From contig NZ_JAUTAG010000001.1 in assembly GCF_030818255.1 (NCBI RefSeq), forward strand, positions 3,782,001 to 3,846,000: a stretch of DNA of 64,000 bases. The letters are read 5' to 3'. Shown here piece by piece: positions 52,089-60,309 of the stretch. Positions within the stretch are counted from its first letter, which is position 1. Every line of letters starts with the position of its first letter. This DNA comes from Microbacterium sp. SORGH_AS_0969 (GTDB taxonomy: Bacteria > Actinomycetota > Actinomycetes > Actinomycetales > Microbacteriaceae). The notes below the pieces were generated by a model that saw nothing but the letters and a program-made list of their open reading frames with translations, had not been told where the DNA came from and searched no databases. The position numbers and the translations under genes were made by a program.

Positions 52089-54103
52089 TGGCGCAGGGTG
52101 TCGGAGGGGCGGATCTTGGCGGCGCGGGCGGCGGCCATGACTCCGCCGAGGATGCCGATCAGCGTGCCGGCAACGACAGCGAGGGGGCCAAGGCGGAGAT
52201 CGAACACGGGTGTCCACTTCTGGATGAGTGTGATGACGAGGATTGCGAGGATGCCGATGGCGAGCCCGAGTATTCCGCCCGCCGCGCCGATATAGGCGGA
52301 CTCTCCTGCAAGCAGCCAAGCGACGTGACTGCTGCGGGCTCCCAGTGCCTTGCGCATGCCTATCTCGCCGCGGCGGGCTGTGACGGCGAGCAGCATTGCG
52401 TTGGAGAGCGCGGCGATAGCAACGACGATCGCGAGGATCGAGAAAGCAATGAGGGTGGCCTGTACGCCCTGTTCGACGGTGACCCGCAGTCCGGTGGCGT
52501 CGGTGGGCGCTTGGACGGTCACCGTCTCGGGGGCGTAGGAGTTTATGGCGATGGGTGTTTGTCGGGCGACCTGCTGTGCCGCGCCGGCGGAGGTGAGCAG
52601 CACTGCGCTGATCGTCTTTGGGCTGTCGAGCCCGGGCGCGTTGTCGGCGAGGAGTATCTCGCCTTTCAGGAGCGGCAGTCTCGGGGATTGCTCGATGATC
52701 CCCGCGACTTGGAATGCGCGGTGGTTGATGGTGACGATCGGTCCGCTATCGAGCGGGCTGAGTTCGAGGAGTGTGGCGAGCTGTGACCCGATGAACACCT
52801 CGTTCGGCGCGAGGGGACCTGGGGTCCGCCATGCCGGCTGCCGAATCGTGAGGCGGGCCGCGGCTTCGATGTCTCCGGCGTAGGTGTGTGGCTGGATCGC
52901 GCGGCCTTCGGACACTCCGGTGACGGTGACCGGGTCGAAGTCCGCGAGGGCAGCGGCCGCATCGACACCGGCGAGCTTCTCTGTCCGCTCAGGCACGTCG
53001 GCGAGGGCAGCGGCGCTCGAGTGTGGATCGTTGTCCCAGGTCGCGGTGACCTCACGGTTGAGCTGCGCGTCGAAGGCCGAGGAGACCTGCGCGCCCGCGG
53101 AGGTGGAGATGCCCAGCGTCGTCAGAGTCAGCGCGACGGCGATCGACACGGCCAGGCCGAGCGCGACTGTCTGTGCGGGACGTGACCGCACCGACCGCCA
53201 CGCATCGCGGAGGACATCGCGCGTCCGCAATCGTGGACGGGCGGGCCTCTGTCCGGTTTCGTCCTCTTCTGTCGCGTCCTTGTGTGCACCGTCCAGCAGC
53301 ACGGTGAAGGACGAGGTGGGCGAACTTGAGGCGACGGGACGCACGTCTGCGACAGCTTGCGTAGGTGCGGGGACCACCGCGGTCGATGTGTGCGGGAGTT
53401 GCCTGTGCCGAGTGTCGGAGACGAGCCGTCCATCTTGGATGTGCAGCTGCCGGTGCGCGGCGGCGGCGACGTCTTCGGAGTGGGTCACGACGATCACGGT
53501 CGTGCCGGCTCGGTTCAGCGCGTGTAGTTCGGAGATGATGGTCTGCGCGTTCTCGCTGTCGAGATTGCCGGTCGGCTCGTCGGCGAAAATGATCCGAGCA
53601 CTCGATGCGATCGCACGGGCAATAGCCACTCGCTGCTGCTGCCCACCGGATAGGTGAGATGCTCGCTCTTCCGCTCTGTCCGCGAGGCCCACCCGTTCCA
53701 GTGCGGATGTCGCGGGGGCGTTGCGCGCTATGACGCCCCGATACATCAGCCCGAGTTCCACGCTGTCCCGCACCGGTCTGCTCTGAAGCAGATGGAAAGA
53801 CTGGAAGATGAACGCGAACTCCGTGCTGCGGATGCGCGACGACTCAGTTCCCTCCCGCGGGGGCACCGGCACCCCATCGAGTAAGTACTCACCCTCGTCG
53901 GGGAAGTCGAGCAGTCCGAGCATGTTCAGCAGAGTCGACTTCCCACCCCCGGAAGGTCCCACGATCGCGACGAACTCGCCCTGCTCAATCTGCAGATTCA
54001 CATCGTCCAGAGCGACGACGTCCGGCGCCCGCGGGGACGAGTACCGCCGCGAAAGGTGCCGGATCTCCAGAAGCGGTACCGATTCGTCACCCGACCCGGA
54101 CAT
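52085..54103 (-). CDS. MacB-like ABC exporter, ATPase and permease fused in one chain
   Basis: The 672-residue protein has an N-terminal ATPase (Walker A GPSGGGKST, signature LSGGQQQRVAIARAI, Walker B IIFADEPTGNLD) and a linker of about 60 residues. The permease part has one helix near 315, an extracytoplasmic MacB domain, and three C-terminal helices with the RRGEIGMRKALGARSSH motif. The second ATG at 54103 is best spaced from GAGGG; ATG 54106 and TTG 54115 are alternatives. The start overlaps the adaptor gene. It would work with the adaptor in tripartite-like export across a Gram-positive envelope. Confidence 0.88.
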   Translation of the reverse strand: MSGSGDESVPLLEIRHLSRRYSSPRAPDVVALDDVNLQIEQGEFVAIVGPSGGGKSTLLNMLGLLDFPDEGEYLLDGVPVPPREGTESSRIRSTEFAFIFQSFHLLQSRPVRDSVELGLMYRGVIARNAPATSALERVGLADRAEERASHLSGGQQQRVAIARAIASSARIIFADEPTGNLDSENAQTIISELHALNRAGTTVIVVTHSEDVAAAAHRQLHIQDGRLVSDTRHRQLPHTSTAVVPAPTQAVADVRPVASSSPTSSFTVLLDGAHKDATEEDETGQRPARPRLRTRDVLRDAWRSVRSRPAQTVALGLAVSIAVALTLTTLGISTSAGAQVSSAFDAQLNREVTATWDNDPHSSAAALADVPERTEKLAGVDAAAALADFDPVTVTGVSEGRAIQPHTYAGDIEAAARLTIRQPAWRTPGPLAPNEVFIGSQLATLLELSPLDSGPIVTINHRAFQVAGIIEQSPRLPLLKGEILLADNAPGLDSPKTISAVLLTSAGAAQQVARQTPIAINSYAPETVTVQAPTDATGLRVTVEQGVQATLIAFSILAIVVAIAALSNAMLLAVTARRGEIGMRKALGARSSHVAWLLAGESAYIGAAGGILGLAIGILAILVITLIQKWTPVFDLRLGPLAVVAGTLIGILGGVMAAARAAKIRPSDTLRQ

Positions 54104-55400
54104 CATCACCCTCAACTAACGCCGCCTTGTCATCCGGAGTCACCGCCGTCATCCCCCGTAGGGAACCATCCACGGTCAAGGGCACCTCAACGAGAGACCC
54201 GTCATCCTGCCGCTTCACGACAACACCTTGCTTCTCGCCGCGCCCCACGACCGCTGCGGTGGGCACGATGAGGGACTCCCCCGCAACGACCGCGTCCTGC
54301 ACCGTGACCGTGACTGCCTCCCCACGGTGAGAGGCCAACACGGATGCGTCTTTCTCGAATGACACCTCGAGCACGCTCGGTTGCGGCGTCCCGTCGTCGG
54401 CGGCCGGACGATTCTCGACCCGCGCGAGGACGCCGTCTACCTTGTCGGTGCCGGCGACGACGGTCACCGGATCGCCGGGAGCGAGTCCCGTCGTATCGGC
54501 TGTAGGCGCCTCGGCACGGACGATGAGCTCGGTCGCACCGAGAGTTATGTCGGTGGTCTTCCCCGCGACGTGCGTGCCGACCGCGAGCGCTGTGACGACC
54601 GTTGCGGGAAGGGACGGCACGGCCAGCAGCTCACTGAGAGGCACGAAAGCATCGAGCACGGGTTTCGGTGCCGGATTCGATGTCCCCCCAGCAGTCTCCG
54701 AACCCGAGGACTGAGATGGTGCTACAGGATCGGACGAGCCCCTTGTCCCGGATGCATCGGCGCTCGTGGTGTCAGTGCCGGTTTCCGATCGCTGCTTGGT
54801 CGGAGCCTCGTACCCGGCATCGCGGTACCAGTGCGCCACCGCACGCGCCGTGTCGCCACCGTACTTGCCGTCCGCGCTGCCGAGGTAGCCGCGACCGACG
54901 AGAGCCTCCTGGAGCACGCGGACGTCTGCCCCGTCGTCACCGAAGCCGATGTCACGAAAGAAGTCGAACGGCGAAGCGACGAGGAAGACCGGTCGCGTGT
55001 TCACTTCTGTCAGCACATCACCCGAGCCGACCGTGCCGCCGGCGGTGACCGCTCTGCCCGTGACGATACTGCGCATCGCCTCAGCCCCGGCCGGGAGCGT
55101 AAACCCGACCTCATCGCTATACGCGATCGTCCCGGAGTACGAACGAGTGTCGGCAAGGACGCCTGTCGTGACCGCAGCGAATACTGGTTGCGGCGCTGGA
55201 GCGGCGGCGTTTGCTTCCCGTTGCTCGGGAGACTCGAAGACGGTAGCGAGCACCCAGGTTGCGACTACCAAGGCCACCACAGCCATGACCGCACCTCCGA
55301 TGAGCAGCGTCCGTCTCCACCGAAGTACACCTGGGCCTTTGGAACGTGTTGCGCTTTCCGCTCTAGGGATAACGTTCGTGGTCGATGCTTTCATCGCCAC
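54087..55400 (-). CDS. HlyD/MacA-like adaptor with peptidoglycan-binding repeat
   Basis: The 437-residue protein has one N-terminal membrane helix (about 31-53) and an adaptor beginning (QPVFAAVTTGVLADTRSYSG). A PG_binding_1-like insert follows (DDGADVRVLQEALVGRGYLG, then ADGKYGGDTARAVAHWYRDA), then a Ser/Thr/Gly linker and C-terminal beta domains ending VPTAAVVGRGEKQGVVV. The insert could tether the exporter to the cell wall. GTG 55400 has GAAGG at good spacing; ATG 55394 is the alternative. It is next to its exporter. Confidence 0.85.
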   Translation of the reverse strand: MAMKASTTNVIPRAESATRSKGPGVLRWRRTLLIGGAVMAVVALVVATWVLATVFESPEQREANAAAPAPQPVFAAVTTGVLADTRSYSGTIAYSDEVGFTLPAGAEAMRSIVTGRAVTAGGTVGSGDVLTEVNTRPVFLVASPFDFFRDIGFGDDGADVRVLQEALVGRGYLGSADGKYGGDTARAVAHWYRDAGYEAPTKQRSETGTDTTSADASGTRGSSDPVAPSQSSGSETAGGTSNPAPKPVLDAFVPLSELLAVPSLPATVVTALAVGTHVAGKTTDITLGATELIVRAEAPTADTTGLAPGDPVTVVAGTDKVDGVLARVENRPAADDGTPQPSVLEVSFEKDASVLASHRGEAVTVTVQDAVVAGESLIVPTAAVVGRGEKQGVVVKRQDDGSLVEVPLTVDGSLRGMTAVTPDDKAALVEGDDVRVG

Positions 55401-55403
55401 GTA

Positions 55404-56369
55404 TCAGGCCTTCGGTGCGTTCGCGGCGATGATCTCTTTCACTGCGGCCTGACGGGCTTGGACTGCGTCCCGGATGGCATCGAGCTTCGTTCGCTCACGC
55501 TCGATCGCCGTCTCCTGCAACTCCCATTCTTTTTCGTACATCGCGGCGGAGAACCCGCTCGAATCCAGGCAGGTAGCGTGTGCGACGGCGACATCGAGTT
55601 CACGTGCGGACGGTTCGACTGTCTTCACCGGGGGCACCGCGCCGAGTTCGCCCTGCAGCTCCAGACTTGGGAACTCGTTCGGGTTCTCTGGAAGCTGCCC
55701 CAATCCCTGCGGTTCCATACACGACCGCCATCGGCCGGCAGCCTCCTGCACCGCGGAATCTTGGAAGGCCTGTTCCTGAATCTGGGCGATGAGCGCGTTG
55801 ACGAACATCGTGTCCTCACTGCTGACGAGGGGATGCTCCGCGCGGATGCCATCAAGGCACGTATCGAAAGCGTCCTGGAACCCCGGCTCCGTTGGCTGAT
55901 AGGTGAGGAACGTCTCCCACAGTTGAGCGCTCTTCGACGGGGCGAGGTTCGTCCGGAAACCGTACTTCTTGGCGATCTCGAGATTGAACAATCGACGGCC
56001 CGTCGGATTGAACACCGGAGACGTTGGCTCATCGATGTCCTGCCACGGCACGGGCCACGCGATGTTCTTCTGGCTGAGGCAGGATGCGAGAAGGAGTTGC
56101 TCCGCGTAGTTGTCGAGGTTGCTGAACTCTGGCACGAACTCATCCAGAGGCAGCGCCCACCCGGCGATGTTCTTTACGCCCGACTGTGACGAGTTCGGTG
56201 CAGCAGAGGCCTCCGTCGCCCCACCTTGCCAGGCCGCGTTCGGGTCGGTGAGACCGGAAGCGGTCGGCTCTGACGAGCACCCGGCGAGCACCGCCGCGCT
56301 GACGAGCACCGACAGCAGAATCATCATCGTGCGGGGTCGGGCTTGCTTCTGCCTCTGTCGAAAGGACAT
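55404..56369 (-). CDS. hypothetical lipoprotein of the sigma-factor operon
   Basis: This is a 321-residue lipoprotein with lipobox LAGCSS and a mature part rich in aromatic and acidic residues. Several scattered cysteines (LLASCLSQK, FDTCLDGI, WRSCMEPQG, HATCLDSSG) could form disulphides. A C-terminal helix, probably coiled coil, reads ERERTKLDAIRDAVQARQAA. AGGAA precedes ATG 56369. It ends 3 bp before the adaptor gene start. I do not recognise the family; the context suggests an exported partner of the adaptor/exporter. Confidence 0.7.
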   Translation of the reverse strand: MSFRQRQKQARPRTMMILLSVLVSAAVLAGCSSEPTASGLTDPNAAWQGGATEASAAPNSSQSGVKNIAGWALPLDEFVPEFSNLDNYAEQLLLASCLSQKNIAWPVPWQDIDEPTSPVFNPTGRRLFNLEIAKKYGFRTNLAPSKSAQLWETFLTYQPTEPGFQDAFDTCLDGIRAEHPLVSSEDTMFVNALIAQIQEQAFQDSAVQEAAGRWRSCMEPQGLGQLPENPNEFPSLELQGELGAVPPVKTVEPSARELDVAVAHATCLDSSGFSAAMYEKEWELQETAIERERTKLDAIRDAVQARQAAVKEIIAANAPKA

Positions 56370-56443
56370 CTGTGTTCCTACTTTCTCTTGGGTGACGCAG
56401 CGTCGGCTACTCGCGAATGGCGACTGTCGGATCGATCTGGGCA

Positions 56444-57589
56444 TCAGGGGGTAGGGGCACCGTCGACGACAGTGATCGTGATCTGCGAAGAGGTCCATGG
56501 CACGCCGGAGGGGAGGAGAGCTGTCGACCGGTGAGGGTAGGTTTCCCGGATTCCGACGACCTGGCCGCTGCTCGTGTCGATGTCGAGCTCCGAAACCAGA
56601 AGGTCTCCGAACTCGCCACCACTATCGAGCGGTGTCGGCAGTGCGAGAGTGGCGATGGTTCCGGTCGTGGCGGCGACCTCGACATTGCTGAGCAGGCCGA
56701 GAGCGCGGAGAGATGCTGCACGGAGGTCACTGGGCATGAGGTTGGTGCCCAGCCCCTGACCGATGGCCTGGAACACGTACCAGTCGTCCGAAGAGGTGGT
56801 GAGGTGATCTCGATACCAGGCGAGCAGCTGCGCCGGGTCTCTGGGCATGTCGTCGTAATACAGACGGAACCGGTCGTAGAACTCATCGTCCATCGATGTG
56901 GGCAGAGTCGTGTTGTCGCCCGACTCGTTAGGGGAAGGCGTCACCTTGGGTGTGCTGTCGTAAAGCCCCCTCGGAAGGATCGTGATGCCGTCAGGATCCT
57001 CGTCGCGGCCGGGAGCGTCCGTCGCCATCTGGTCGTAGGCATCCCTGCTGCGCGGGTCCCCCCACACATTGATCACCTCGTTCTTGGCCCGGTCATCCAG
57101 GATCCAGTCCTGGGCACGGTTGGCAGGCACATACAGGTCCCGGATCCCGCGCGCACGGACGGCGCCCTCGGCGTCAAGGAGTGTCGACCGGGTGAAACCC
57201 GCTACGGGGTCTGACGTCGCCGCATCGGCGTCCCACAGGGACACTCGTTCGTACGTTTCGCGGATCCTCAGATACTGACCCGGTCCGATCGTGGGGTCAG
57301 CACCGGTAATCACCACGTCGGCGGCAGCGTTGAGAACTTCGGCAGCGGCGGACGGCGGCTGCACGACGATAGGAGCCGCCGTGCCGACGATGACGATGGC
57401 CGCTGCGGCGGCCGCAACAGCCAGGCCACCCAATCCGGCGACACCACTCCACCCCCAGCGGGAGTGGACGCGGTGTCTCCCACGCCCATCCAGCCCTGCC
57501 ACCACACGAGTACGCGACCGGGCAATGCGCGCCGGCGCTGTGGAATCCGGCGTGTTCTCAATGTCACGCACCAGCTCGAACATTTCCAT
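56444..57589 (-). CDS. CU044_5270-like membrane protein, putative sigma-factor partner
   Basis: The 381-residue protein has an N-terminal cytoplasmic stretch of about 50 residues, a helix (GVAGLGGLAVAAAAAAIVIVG) and an extracytoplasmic domain. The order helix, PPSAAAEVLNAAADVV, GQYLRIRETYER fits the CU044_5270 family, often encoded beside ECF sigma factors. It overlaps the sigma gene by 26 bp. By position it may act as anti-sigma or sensor; this is inference. Confidence 0.72.
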   Translation of the reverse strand: MEMFELVRDIENTPDSTAPARIARSRTRVVAGLDGRGRHRVHSRWGWSGVAGLGGLAVAAAAAAIVIVGTAAPIVVQPPSAAAEVLNAAADVVITGADPTIGPGQYLRIRETYERVSLWDADAATSDPVAGFTRSTLLDAEGAVRARGIRDLYVPANRAQDWILDDRAKNEVINVWGDPRSRDAYDQMATDAPGRDEDPDGITILPRGLYDSTPKVTPSPNESGDNTTLPTSMDDEFYDRFRLYYDDMPRDPAQLLAWYRDHLTTSSDDWYVFQAIGQGLGTNLMPSDLRAASLRALGLLSNVEVAATTGTIATLALPTPLDSGGEFGDLLVSELDIDTSSGQVVGIRETYPHRSTALLPSGVPWTSSQITITVVDGAPTP

Positions 57590-58166
57590 CGTCGGTGTCC
57601 CTTCCCTTCCATCTCAGCTGGGCAGCGGACGCACCTGAGGCCGCGAGTTTGTGTCGGATGCGATGAAGTCGGGACCACACCGTGCCCACGGGTACGTTCA
57701 GCGCCTGCGCGATCTGCTCGGGCGTCAGACCCGACCATGCGTGCAGGAGCAGCGTGTCGCGCTCCTTTCGCGACAAGGCAGCGATCCGGGGCGCGAGAGC
57801 ACGGATAGCGGCCGCCGCGTCCAACCGTCCGGTGGCCTCCTCGATCCCGCCGCCCGTGGTCATCTCTCCCCGCCCCGCAGCCGCTTCTACCGCGCGCCAG
57901 TGACGTGCTTCCGCGACCCGGTGCTTCGCCGCGACCCGGGCGGCGATCCCCAACAGCCACGGGCGCGCCGACTCCCACGCATGATCAAACGTCGCCCGCC
58001 GCCGAAAGGCGATCAGGAAGGTGTCGCTCAGCGCATCCTCGGCAGCATCAGCTCCGAGCCGTCGCCGCAGGAACGACTCCACCGCGCCCGCATGCCGATC
58101 GAAGACCTCAGCGAACGCGTGGGGAGATCGCTCGGCGCGTCTGAGGATCTCGCTGTCGCTGCTCAC
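57564..58166 (-). CDS. ECF-type RNA polymerase sigma factor
   Basis: This is a 200-residue sigma factor. Region 2 is HAFAEVFDRHAGAVESFL, then DAAEDALSDTFLIAFRR and ARPWLLGIAARVA. Region 4 is LSRKERDTLLLHAWSGLTPE, then IAQALNVPVGTVWSRLHRIR. GTG 58166 has AGGAAT at 8 bp; the longer upstream frame is non-conserved. It is the first gene of a six-gene operon and probably directs transcription of that operon. Confidence 0.92.
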   Translation of the reverse strand: MSSDSEILRRAERSPHAFAEVFDRHAGAVESFLRRRLGADAAEDALSDTFLIAFRRRATFDHAWESARPWLLGIAARVAAKHRVAEARHWRAVEAAAGRGEMTTGGGIEEATGRLDAAAAIRALAPRIAALSRKERDTLLLHAWSGLTPEQIAQALNVPVGTVWSRLHRIRHKLAASGASAAQLRWKGRDTDDGNVRAGA

Positions 58167-58496
58167 ATTAGATATTCCTGTTCCACGCGCGGCCCCTTCA
58201 AAGTTTTTTCCAACGGCGGCCGTCGCCGGAGCAGACGGACCGACACTGAGTAGTCGCTTACCGGCCCTGACTCGGAAGCGCTGAGTCCGTGCACAGCGCA
58301 ATCGCATGAGGGTGAGGCCTGACGAGAATGAGCGAAACGTCGCGTCGAACGCCCTCCGCCGGACGTGTGCGCGAAGGCATCGCGACGCCCAACTCCCCTG
58401 TCGAAGTCGTTCGACTTACGCGCTCGTCCCCGGCGTCCGCACGTTTGCCTCCGGCCCACTGCTCACCAATTCCTGGCAGCATCGCCCCAAGCTTGA

Positions 58497-58770
58497 GCGA
58501 GCAGATTTGCAGCACGACTGTCAACGGAGGTCGCCGACTGCTACCGCCACGCCAGCGACGAAGTCCGACGAAGACTCAACCAGGCTATCTTCAGACAAGT
58601 CTTCATCGATCACGACGAAGTCACCGATCACAATCTCCACAGCCCGCTCGGCGACCTTCTCACCGTCCAGACCGTCCATCACGCGAGCCGCATCGGCGTC
58701 ACCGGCAGCTCACTTCACCAGCTAGCGGAGAAGTCCTGGGAGCCGGTATCCGCCGACGATCCAACAACGA
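58497..58770 (+). pseudogene. C-terminal fragment of a large serine recombinase
   Basis: A plus-strand frame after a TGA at 58494 encodes ARLSTEVADCYRHASDEVRR, then RLNQAIFRQVFIDHDEV and HSPLGDLLTV. This is the pattern at the end of actinobacterial site-specific serine recombinases (D-C-Y/H ... R-x-x-NQAxF-x-x-I-x-I-D-x-D). No catalytic domain precedes it. It sits beside the right att-like repeat, where such a gene would be expected, so it is probably the relic of the island's integrase. Recognition is by eye. Confidence 0.55.
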
Positions 58771-58772
58771 CG

Positions 58773-58804
58773 ATGGGCCGGAATCCCGCAGGATTCCGGC
58801 CCAT
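58773..58804 (-). terminator. terminator now serving tRNA-Pro
   Basis: Arms ATGGGCCGGAATCC (58773-58786) and GGATTCCGGCCCAT (58791-58804) give 14 perfect base pairs with a 4-base loop. It lies 5 bp beyond the 3' end of the tRNA and belongs to the island side of the junction. Confidence 0.8.
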
Positions 58805-58806
58805 TT

Positions 58807-58883
<77 letters not shown>

Positions 58884-58908
58884 TCGCCCGCGAGCGGGCA
58901 ACTCCCCT

Positions 58909-58914
58909 ATATTA
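58909..58914 (-). promoter_or_regulatory. probable -10 element of the tRNA-Pro promoter
   Basis: On the minus strand TAATAT lies 26 bases upstream of the tRNA 5' end, in an otherwise very GC-rich stretch. The rest of the 243-bp gap to the next gene shows no convincing feature. Confidence 0.45.
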
Positions 58915-59126
58915 GCCGCTCCGCGACCGTGCCGCGAACCGGCCGCAGCCCGGGCGTGTGCGCATGCCCGCGAAGTGTGAAGCCAACCGCACCCCGGCGT
59001 GTGGGCAGAGCCCGGCGATGCAGGAACAAGCCGCCTCGGGCGGTGCGCGCGGGGCCGACCCGCTCCCAGAGGCCGAGCGCCCGGCAATCCCTTGCCGGTG
59101 TCGGACCCCCTCGCTACGGTCGCCGC

Positions 59127-59705
59127 ATGAGCATCGAGATCCTCCCCGCGACCGGTGACCGCTTCGACGACGCCGAGGTCGCTCTCGACAGCGGCGACGG
59201 CCCGGAATGCCAGTGCCAGTGGTGGCTCCTCCCCAACGGCCCGTGGAAAGAGGCATCCGTCGCCGAACGCACCGAGCTCTTCCGCGCCGAATTCAGCGAC
59301 GGCCGCCCGCCCGGACTCATCGCATATGTCGACGGCGAACCCGCTGGTTGGGTGCGGGTAGGACCCCGCACCGCCCAACCGCGCCTCGCCCGAACCCGCG
59401 ACGTCACGGCCTCGACCACGGAGCCGCTCGACGCCGACGATGTGTGGGCCGTCTCGTGCTTCGTCGTCCGCACAGAACACCGCGGCAGGGGTCTCACCGG
59501 CCAGCTCCTGGATGCCGCCGTCTCCGCCGCCCGCGACGGCGGGGCGCGCGTCGTCGAGGGGTACCCGCTCGATCCGAACGCCGCGAAGCGGTCGTCGAAC
59601 CAGCTCTTCCGCGGCACCGTCTCGGTCTTCGAGGCCGCCGGCTTCGACGTCGTCGATCGCCCCAAACCCGACCGCGCCCTCGTCGCGCTCACGCTGCACG
59701 ACTGA
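59127..59705 (+). CDS. GNAT-family N-acetyltransferase
   Basis: The 192-residue enzyme has the acetyl-CoA loop RTEHRGRGLTGQLLDAAVSA preceded by VWAVSCFVV, the GNAT core. An N-terminal CQCQWW motif and a C-terminal FRGTVSVFEAAGFDVVDRPK match the subgroup often annotated as GNAT acetyltransferases of unknown substrate. The ATG at 59127 starts close to the conserved fold, but no strong ribosome site is visible. It is cytoplasmic. Confidence 0.85.
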   Translation: MSIEILPATGDRFDDAEVALDSGDGPECQCQWWLLPNGPWKEASVAERTELFRAEFSDGRPPGLIAYVDGEPAGWVRVGPRTAQPRLARTRDVTASTTEPLDADDVWAVSCFVVRTEHRGRGLTGQLLDAAVSAARDGGARVVEGYPLDPNAAKRSSNQLFRGTVSVFEAAGFDVVDRPKPDRALVALTLHD

Positions 59706-59747
59706 GCGCCCGTCCTACGATGGAGGTTCGCCGACGAAGGACCTGAC

Positions 59748-60131
59748 ATGACGGATGCCACGCCCACCGCGCGCGTCGACGCCTGGCTGTGGGCGGTCCG
59801 GGTCTACAAGACGCGCTCCGCGGCCACCACCGCGTGCCGCGCCGGTCACGTCCGCGTCAACGGCGAACGCGCGAAGGCCGCGCAGCCGGTTCGGCCCGGC
59901 GACGAACTCCGCGTGCGGATCCAAGGGTTCGACCGCATCCTCGTCGTCAAGAAGACGATCTCGAAGCGCGTCGGGGCCGCCCTCGTCACCGAGGCCCTCG
60001 ACGACCGCACTCCCCCACCCCCACCGCGCGAGAGCATGCCGTTCGTTCCCGTACGCGACCGCGGCGCGGGCCGCCCGACCAAGCGCGATCGCCGCGACAT
60101 CGAGAAGCTGCGCGGCCGCGACCTCGACTGA
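59748..60131 (+). CDS. S4 RNA-binding domain protein (HslR/Hsp15-like)
   Basis: This is a 127-residue protein consisting of an S4 domain (RVDAWLWAVRVYKTRSAATT, then CRAGHVRVNGERAKAAQPVR and PGDELRVRI) and a basic tail RPTKRDRRDIEKLRGRD. The fold and tail fit the heat-shock protein Hsp15 family that acts on stalled large ribosomal subunits. GAAGGA precedes the ATG. It lies 42 bp downstream of the acetyltransferase and may be co-transcribed with it. Confidence 0.88.
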   Translation: MTDATPTARVDAWLWAVRVYKTRSAATTACRAGHVRVNGERAKAAQPVRPGDELRVRIQGFDRILVVKKTISKRVGAALVTEALDDRTPPPPPRESMPFVPVRDRGAGRPTKRDRRDIEKLRGRDLD

Positions 60132-60145
60132 TCAGTGGAGCGACC

Positions 60146-60256
60146 GGTGGCTTCGACAAGCTCAGCCAGCTCGCCAGGTCCCCGATCCCATGCACGGGAC
60201 CGAAACCCCCACCTCAGCCACCCCAGGTCCCTGAGCCCGTCGAAGGGACCGAGACC
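60146..60256. repeat. REP-like palindromic half-sites
   Basis: GGTGGCTTCGACAAGCTCAG (from about 60147) and GGTCCCTGAGCCCGTCGAAG (from about 60226, ending in GGGACC) are the same inverse-complementary half-site family seen at 10193-10373. They fill the space between convergent genes and can fold together. Confidence 0.75.
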
Positions 60257-60309
60257 CCCACGTCGTCAGGCGGCTCCGACGAGCCCAGCCACCCCGGTTC
60301 CGTCGCGCT

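Noticed and set aside
58929..59126. Upstream extension of the acetyltransferase frame
   Set aside because: The extra residues are Arg/Pro-rich and non-conserved in style; the ATG at 59127 sits directly before the conserved fold.
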